The position numbers and the translations under genes were made by a program. From assembly GCA_964563165.1 (NCBI GenBank), contig CAZLWA010000103.1, positions 1 to 16,234 of the forward strand: 16,234 nt of DNA. The letters run 5' to 3'. Below the pieces are notes generated by a model, which was not told where the DNA came from, searched no databases, and saw only the letters and a list, made by a program, of their open reading frames with translations. This document shows, one piece after another, positions 12,866 through 16,234 of the stretch. The first letter of the stretch is position 1; every line of letters begins with the position of its first letter. This stretch comes from CAZLWA01 sp964563165. GTDB lineage: Bacteria; CLD3; SB21.

Positions 12866-14593
12866 GTGAAAACTAAAAGTGAAATCAGGAAATCGCTCTT
12901 ATCCCTGGATGGTAAGGGTTACAAAGCTTACGAGACGATCAAGGGAGCCTACGATTTCCGGAATTTCGAATTAATCATCGACCACGTTCAGGGAGATCCG
13001 TTTGCGGCGGCAAGCCGGTTTCGCGTTCGACTAAAGAACACCGATGCCGGTTTTCCGGCTGCCACCTGCAGTTCCAAATCACGTGAGGTGGCGTTACGTG
13101 ATTTTCTGACCAGAAAATTTGCTGAAACCGCAGAGAAGATATGCATCCCCGACGGAACAGGCAAGAGCGGCATCATGGCCATCGACCGGCCGGGCCAGGA
13201 AATTCTGGAGCGGACCTCGTGTATTATCAATGATGAATTCATCGAAGTTCGATTTGTAGTCGGTTTACCTGCGCAAGGGCGGACGATCCTGGGCAAGAAA
13301 GCCGCATCGATGATCTGCAAAGACCTTCCGCAGATCGTCAAGTCTTCAATGTATTACAAGAGTCTGGATCCGGAAGCTGTCAAATTAACGGTCGAGACGG
13401 CCGAGGATTCTGCCTGGCTACGGGAGCAATTGGCTTCGCGCGGATTGGCGGCGTTCGTCGCCGATGGCGCCGTATTGCCGCGCAGGACCGGCATCGACGA
13501 CAAGCCGATGAAAACCGGGGCCGTTCGTTTTTGCGCGCCGCAATCGCTGCGGGTTAGTTTTACCCTGCCTAATCGCGGGCCGATCTCCGGAATGGGTGTT
13601 CCACGGGGAATAACCTTAATTGTCGGCGGCGGATTTCACGGAAAATCCACGCTCCTGCGTGCATTGGAACGCGGCGTATATGATCACATTCCGGATGATG
13701 GACGTGAACTCGTCGTAACCGACCCAACCGCGGTCAAGATTCGCGCCGAGGACGGACGCAGCATTCGAGAAGTATGCATCACGCCCTTTATCAGCAATCT
13801 GCCGGGCGGACATTCGACAGAAATTTTCTCGACCGATAACGCATCCGGAAGTACGTCGGAAGCGGCAAACATCATGGAAGCGCTGGAAGCCGGGTCGAAA
13901 CTGCTCATATTGGACGAAGACACATCGGCGACGAATTTCATGATCCGCGACCGCCGGATGCAGGTTCTAATTACCAAAGACAAAGAACCGATAACGCCTT
14001 TTGTCAACCGCGTCCGTCAATTGTACGAGGAGTTCGGCGTATCGACCATTCTTGTCATGGGCGGAAGCGGCGACTATTTCGATGTGGCCGATACGGTGAT
14101 CGCGATGGAGAACTATTTACCGGCCGACGTAAGTAAAGAAGCGCGGGACATTGCGGAGGAACTACCGACCGGCAGGCTTTCCGAGTGTGAAAAGATTTTC
14201 GGCGTGATCCGGCACCGGGCACCACTGCGTACGGGATTCGATTCGAAATACGGTTCACGCGAGGTGCATCTTAAAGTGAGAGAAGTGGACGAGATCCTTT
14301 ATGGCTCTGAAAGAATAGACCTGACGCAGGTCGAACAACTCGTAGACGAAAGCCAGATGCGTTCCATTGCGCAGGCGGTCTACTATGCAAGCCGACTGTA
14401 TATGGACGGCAAGCGGTCCATATCCGAAATATTGGACCTTGTTATGTCAGACATCAGGCAAAAGAGTCTTGATGTGATCTCGGAGATTCCGGCTGGCAAC
14501 TTGGCAGAATTCAGACGCTTTGAAATGGCGGCGGCGATCAACCGATTGCGGAAACTGAACGTAATTCAGATCGATCTGAATTTGAAAAAATAA
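12866..14593 (+). CDS. Predicted ATPase of the ABC class (MRB1590-like)
   Basis: A 575-residue soluble P-loop ATPase of the family described as predicted ABC-class ATPases, related to the trypanosome mitochondrial RNA-binding protein MRB1590; its bacterial role is unknown. The N-terminal domain carries the family block DGKGYKAYETIKGAYDF (15-31) and LIIDHVQGDPFAAASR (36-51). The ATPase core has Walker A GGGFHGKST (254-262, K260), a signature-like NASGSTSEAANI (325-336) and Walker B LLILDEDTSATNFMIRDRRM (346-365, D350/E351). A helical C-terminal region (about 480-575) matches the family's extra domain. There is no signal peptide or membrane segment. The start is a GTG with a poor Shine-Dalgarno; it is kept because the conserved N-terminal block begins only about 15 residues later and no ATG precedes it. 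It converges with the next gene, seven bases apart. Confidence 0.88.
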   Translation: MKTKSEIRKSLLSLDGKGYKAYETIKGAYDFRNFELIIDHVQGDPFAAASRFRVRLKNTDAGFPAATCSSKSREVALRDFLTRKFAETAEKICIPDGTGKSGIMAIDRPGQEILERTSCIINDEFIEVRFVVGLPAQGRTILGKKAASMICKDLPQIVKSSMYYKSLDPEAVKLTVETAEDSAWLREQLASRGLAAFVADGAVLPRRTGIDDKPMKTGAVRFCAPQSLRVSFTLPNRGPISGMGVPRGITLIVGGGFHGKSTLLRALERGVYDHIPDDGRELVVTDPTAVKIRAEDGRSIREVCITPFISNLPGGHSTEIFSTDNASGSTSEAANIMEALEAGSKLLILDEDTSATNFMIRDRRMQVLITKDKEPITPFVNRVRQLYEEFGVSTILVMGGSGDYFDVADTVIAMENYLPADVSKEARDIAEELPTGRLSECEKIFGVIRHRAPLRTGFDSKYGSREVHLKVREVDEILYGSERIDLTQVEQLVDESQMRSIAQAVYYASRLYMDGKRSISEILDLVMSDIRQKSLDVISEIPAGNLAEFRRFEMAAAINRLRKLNVIQIDLNLKK

Positions 14594-14600
14594 TTAGACT

Positions 14601-14867
14601 TCATTTCAATTTCTCAATCATGACCGGATAGCTGTACGATTTCATCATCAGTTCGATGACTTGCTGTTCATTGAGAGTCTCCTCGCCGTTCTCGTCGCGC
14701 CCGTCTGTTTCTCCTTTATCGTTGGTAAAGAGCACGGCGCGATGGTCCCGTTTTTGGAAATTATCGCCGCCTAAAAAACGCAGCCCCCATTCTTCTTCCT
14801 GGAATCGTGTAGAAAATTCCTTTCGTTCTTTAAGCGATCGATGAATATCTGAGCTTTCGCGCGTCAT
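14601..14867 (-). CDS. Small hypothetical protein
   Basis: I do not recognise this 88-residue product. It is soluble, highly charged and rich in Glu, Arg and Asp, with no signal peptide or membrane segment. A central stretch, RFQEEEWGLRFLGGDNFQKRDHRAVLFT, looks like a small folded core, and the C-terminal part is probably helical. It lies 50 bases downstream of the BNR-repeat gene on the same strand and may share its transcript. The start (ATG 14867) has only a weak ribosome-binding site, so expression is not certain, but no other frame explains the region and its length exceeds chance expectation only modestly. Confidence 0.5.
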   Translation of the reverse strand: MTRESSDIHRSLKERKEFSTRFQEEEWGLRFLGGDNFQKRDHRAVLFTNDKGETDGRDENGEETLNEQQVIELMMKSYSYPVMIEKLK

Positions 14868-14917
14868 TGCAGATCAGCCTGTTTTTATTAAACTCCACAA
14901 CAGAATAAATCGCACTG

Positions 14918-16234
14918 CTATTTTTTCTTCCATTCAGGCAGACGACCGGGCGTGTAGGGCGCGCCGTATTTTTCCAAATCAGATTCCAACAGCCTCACTT
15001 CTTCACTGATCGATTTTAAGGAAACCAAGATTTCCCCGAATTGATCAGAGGCAGCATCATAGAGGTTTATGAATGTCGTCGTTGTCCCGGAGGTGGTGCT
15101 CCATAGACTTCCTGTGATGGTCTCCACGCGCGCCCGCACAGAGGTCGGCGCCAGACTTTCGTAGGTAGCTCTCAGGGGATCTCCGTTTAATTTCCTGTTG
15201 AGTACTTTCAGCTTTTCTTCAATAGATAAAACGGTCGCATAAGTATTGTGCGGTAACTTGCCGGTTTCAATAACTGCTTGTTTCAAAAAAGGAATTTTTT
15301 CGACCAGTTCGCCGCGGTAGGCATCGGCCCCGGTGATCGCGCGCGTGAGTTCGGCTACTTTCTTATTGAACTCATCCAGCTTTTGGTTGTCCGGCCCCGG
15401 AAGGCTCGCGGCCCTCAAGGGCTGACAATTAAAGGATTGCGCCGGGCTGAGTTCCGTCAATTGTCCGTTATCGAATCTAGCCAGTGAAACCTTGTATTTT
15501 CCCGGCACGACCATGTAACCCTTATCCGGTTCATTCCATGGAACCGTATTGTCAAACGGGGTCAGTGATATCGGTGAGAATACATTGTACCGAAAATCCC
15601 AAACCAGTCTGTTGAAACCTTTGCTGACGGAGGTCTTTATTTTCCGAACCGGGTTACCCTCATTGTCCGTGATTGTGAATAATAAATAGGGCTCCCGCTC
15701 ATCGGATTCTTTACGCAGAACGTTGTACGGAGGTAACTCCACTTCCTCGCCTTTTTTTTGTTTTTCCTTTTCTGCATCTCTTCTTTTTTGTTTCATAGAT
15801 TTGAAATCATCTTTGACATAATATGTAAATACCGCTCCGATATCCGGATTCGGCGTTGAAAAGAATCCTGCTCCTTGAAATCCGATCCCGGGAAATCCAA
15901 ACGACAAGGCAGCGATAAACATGGGAGCATCCTTGACCGGGAATAGAACCGCATCCTTTTGCGTCGTTTCTTTTGACAACTTACGTAAAGGCGAATAGTC
16001 GTCCAGGATATAAATACCCCTCCCGAAAGTGGAAAGAACGAGATCGCTTTCCCTGCGTTGAATCTCTATGTCCGTTACTGCCATGCCCGGCATGCCGTTG
16101 TTGAGCGGGATCCATTCCCGGCCTCCGGAGTTCGAAAAATAAAGCCCGAATAACGTGCCGGTAAATAACAGGTTGGGATCAACATGGTCTTCGGCGATGG
16201 TATAGGTAGACCCTTTCTTCGGAAGATTGGCATT
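14918..16234 (-). CDS. BNR-repeat/VPS10-like secreted protein, C-terminal part (5' end beyond the window)
   Basis: The open frame continues without a stop to the right edge, giving the last 438 residues. The first 82 include DPNLLFTGTLFGLYFSNSGG (19-38), a degenerate Asp-box (SNSGGREW, 34-41, with Ser in place of Asp) and DIEIQRRESDLVLSTFGRGIYILDD, which are typical of the last blade of the sortilin/VPS10-like beta-propellers often annotated as glycosyl hydrolases. Then follow a beta-sandwich-like region with YLLFTITDNEGNPVRKIKTS and GFNRLVWDFRY (a per-family motif), and a C-terminal helical region. Complete members are about 1000 residues with a signal peptide. They are probably exported; glycosidase activity is not established for this group. 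An internal ATG at 16093 is not the start, since the homologous sequence continues upstream. Confidence 0.85.
   Translation of the reverse strand, partial: NANLPKKGSTYTIAEDHVDPNLLFTGTLFGLYFSNSGGREWIPLNNGMPGMAVTDIEIQRRESDLVLSTFGRGIYILDDYSPLRKLSKETTQKDAVLFPVKDAPMFIAALSFGFPGIGFQGAGFFSTPNPDIGAVFTYYVKDDFKSMKQKRRDAEKEKQKKGEEVELPPYNVLRKESDEREPYLLFTITDNEGNPVRKIKTSVSKGFNRLVWDFRYNVFSPISLTPFDNTVPWNEPDKGYMVVPGKYKVSLARFDNGQLTELSPAQSFNCQPLRAASLPGPDNQKLDEFNKKVAELTRAITGADAYRGELVEKIPFLKQAVIETGKLPHNTYATVLSIEEKLKVLNRKLNGDPLRATYESLAPTSVRARVETITGSLWSTTSGTTTTFINLYDAASDQFGEILVSLKSISEEVRLLESDLEKYGAPYTPGRLPEWKKK

Noticed and set aside
16091..16093. ATG at 16093 (minus) as the start of the BNR-repeat protein
   Set aside because: The frame stays open to the window edge and the upstream codons encode the expected propeller sequence, so the gene is simply cut by the window.
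1..16234. CRISPR array, tRNA/rRNA genes, prophage or defence island
   Set aside because: No regularly spaced long repeats, no tRNA-type TTCRANNC arm in a plausible cloverleaf, and no phage structural or defence-type genes were seen in any gap.

Overview
The window reads as ordinary chromosomal DNA from a free-living, probably Gram-negative bacterium with an outer envelope. The gene set suggests the Fibrobacteres-Chlorobi-Bacteroidetes neighbourhood (Ignavibacteria, KSB1 or Calditrichota-like). It includes an M28 lipoprotein peptidase with an inserted PA domain, an exported PepF-type peptidase, a seven-TM AraC-type regulator, a serine hydrolase with C-terminal TPRs and a BNR/VPS10-like secreted protein. 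Some possible promoters resemble the Bacteroidota TTG...TAnnTTTG form, and several genes lack a clear Shine-Dalgarno. This placement is inferred from gene content, not from a marker gene.

Layout. Positions 1-141 are one end of an insertion sequence whose transposase (probably IS1202/ISNCY type) starts at 47 and runs off the left edge. An M28 aminopeptidase-like lipoprotein follows at 252-1868 (minus). A 328-base intergenic region (1869-2196) holds small hairpins and a relatively GC-rich stretch that may be a structured leader or small RNA, ahead of ilvE (2197-3270, plus). A hairpin that is also a G-quadruplex motif separates ilvE from a signal-peptide-bearing oligoendopeptidase F (3436-5322). 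A strong intrinsic terminator lies between that gene and the ABC-F ATPase gene uup (5482-7344). Then come a beta-carbonic anhydrase (7483-8064) and an SRPBCC protein (8093-8572), probably co-transcribed.

From 8573 to 9932 there is a small accessory patch: a relic C-terminal tail of a GyrI-like gene (8587-8667, minus), an exported helical protein of unknown function (8791-9330, plus) and the intact membrane-anchored GyrI-like protein whose tail matches the relic (9411-9932, minus). Upstream of it on the minus strand are a seven-TM AraC regulator (10043-11164) and a serine hydrolase/TPR protein (11280-12710), separated by a strong terminator. A divergent promoter region leads to a predicted ABC-class ATPase (12866-14593, plus). 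This gene converges on a small hypothetical gene (14601-14867, minus) and the C-terminal part of a BNR-repeat protein that enters from the right edge (14918-16234, minus).

Taken together, the identified genes serve general housekeeping (branched-chain amino acid transamination, CO2/bicarbonate exchange, ribosome-associated ABC-F function) and envelope or extracytoplasmic protein and peptide turnover. I see no CRISPR array, tRNA, rRNA, defence island or biosynthetic cluster. The best leads are non-coding or relic: the synonymous-only duplicated gene tail, a possible attenuator ahead of uup, the hairpin/G4 element and the leader upstream of ilvE.
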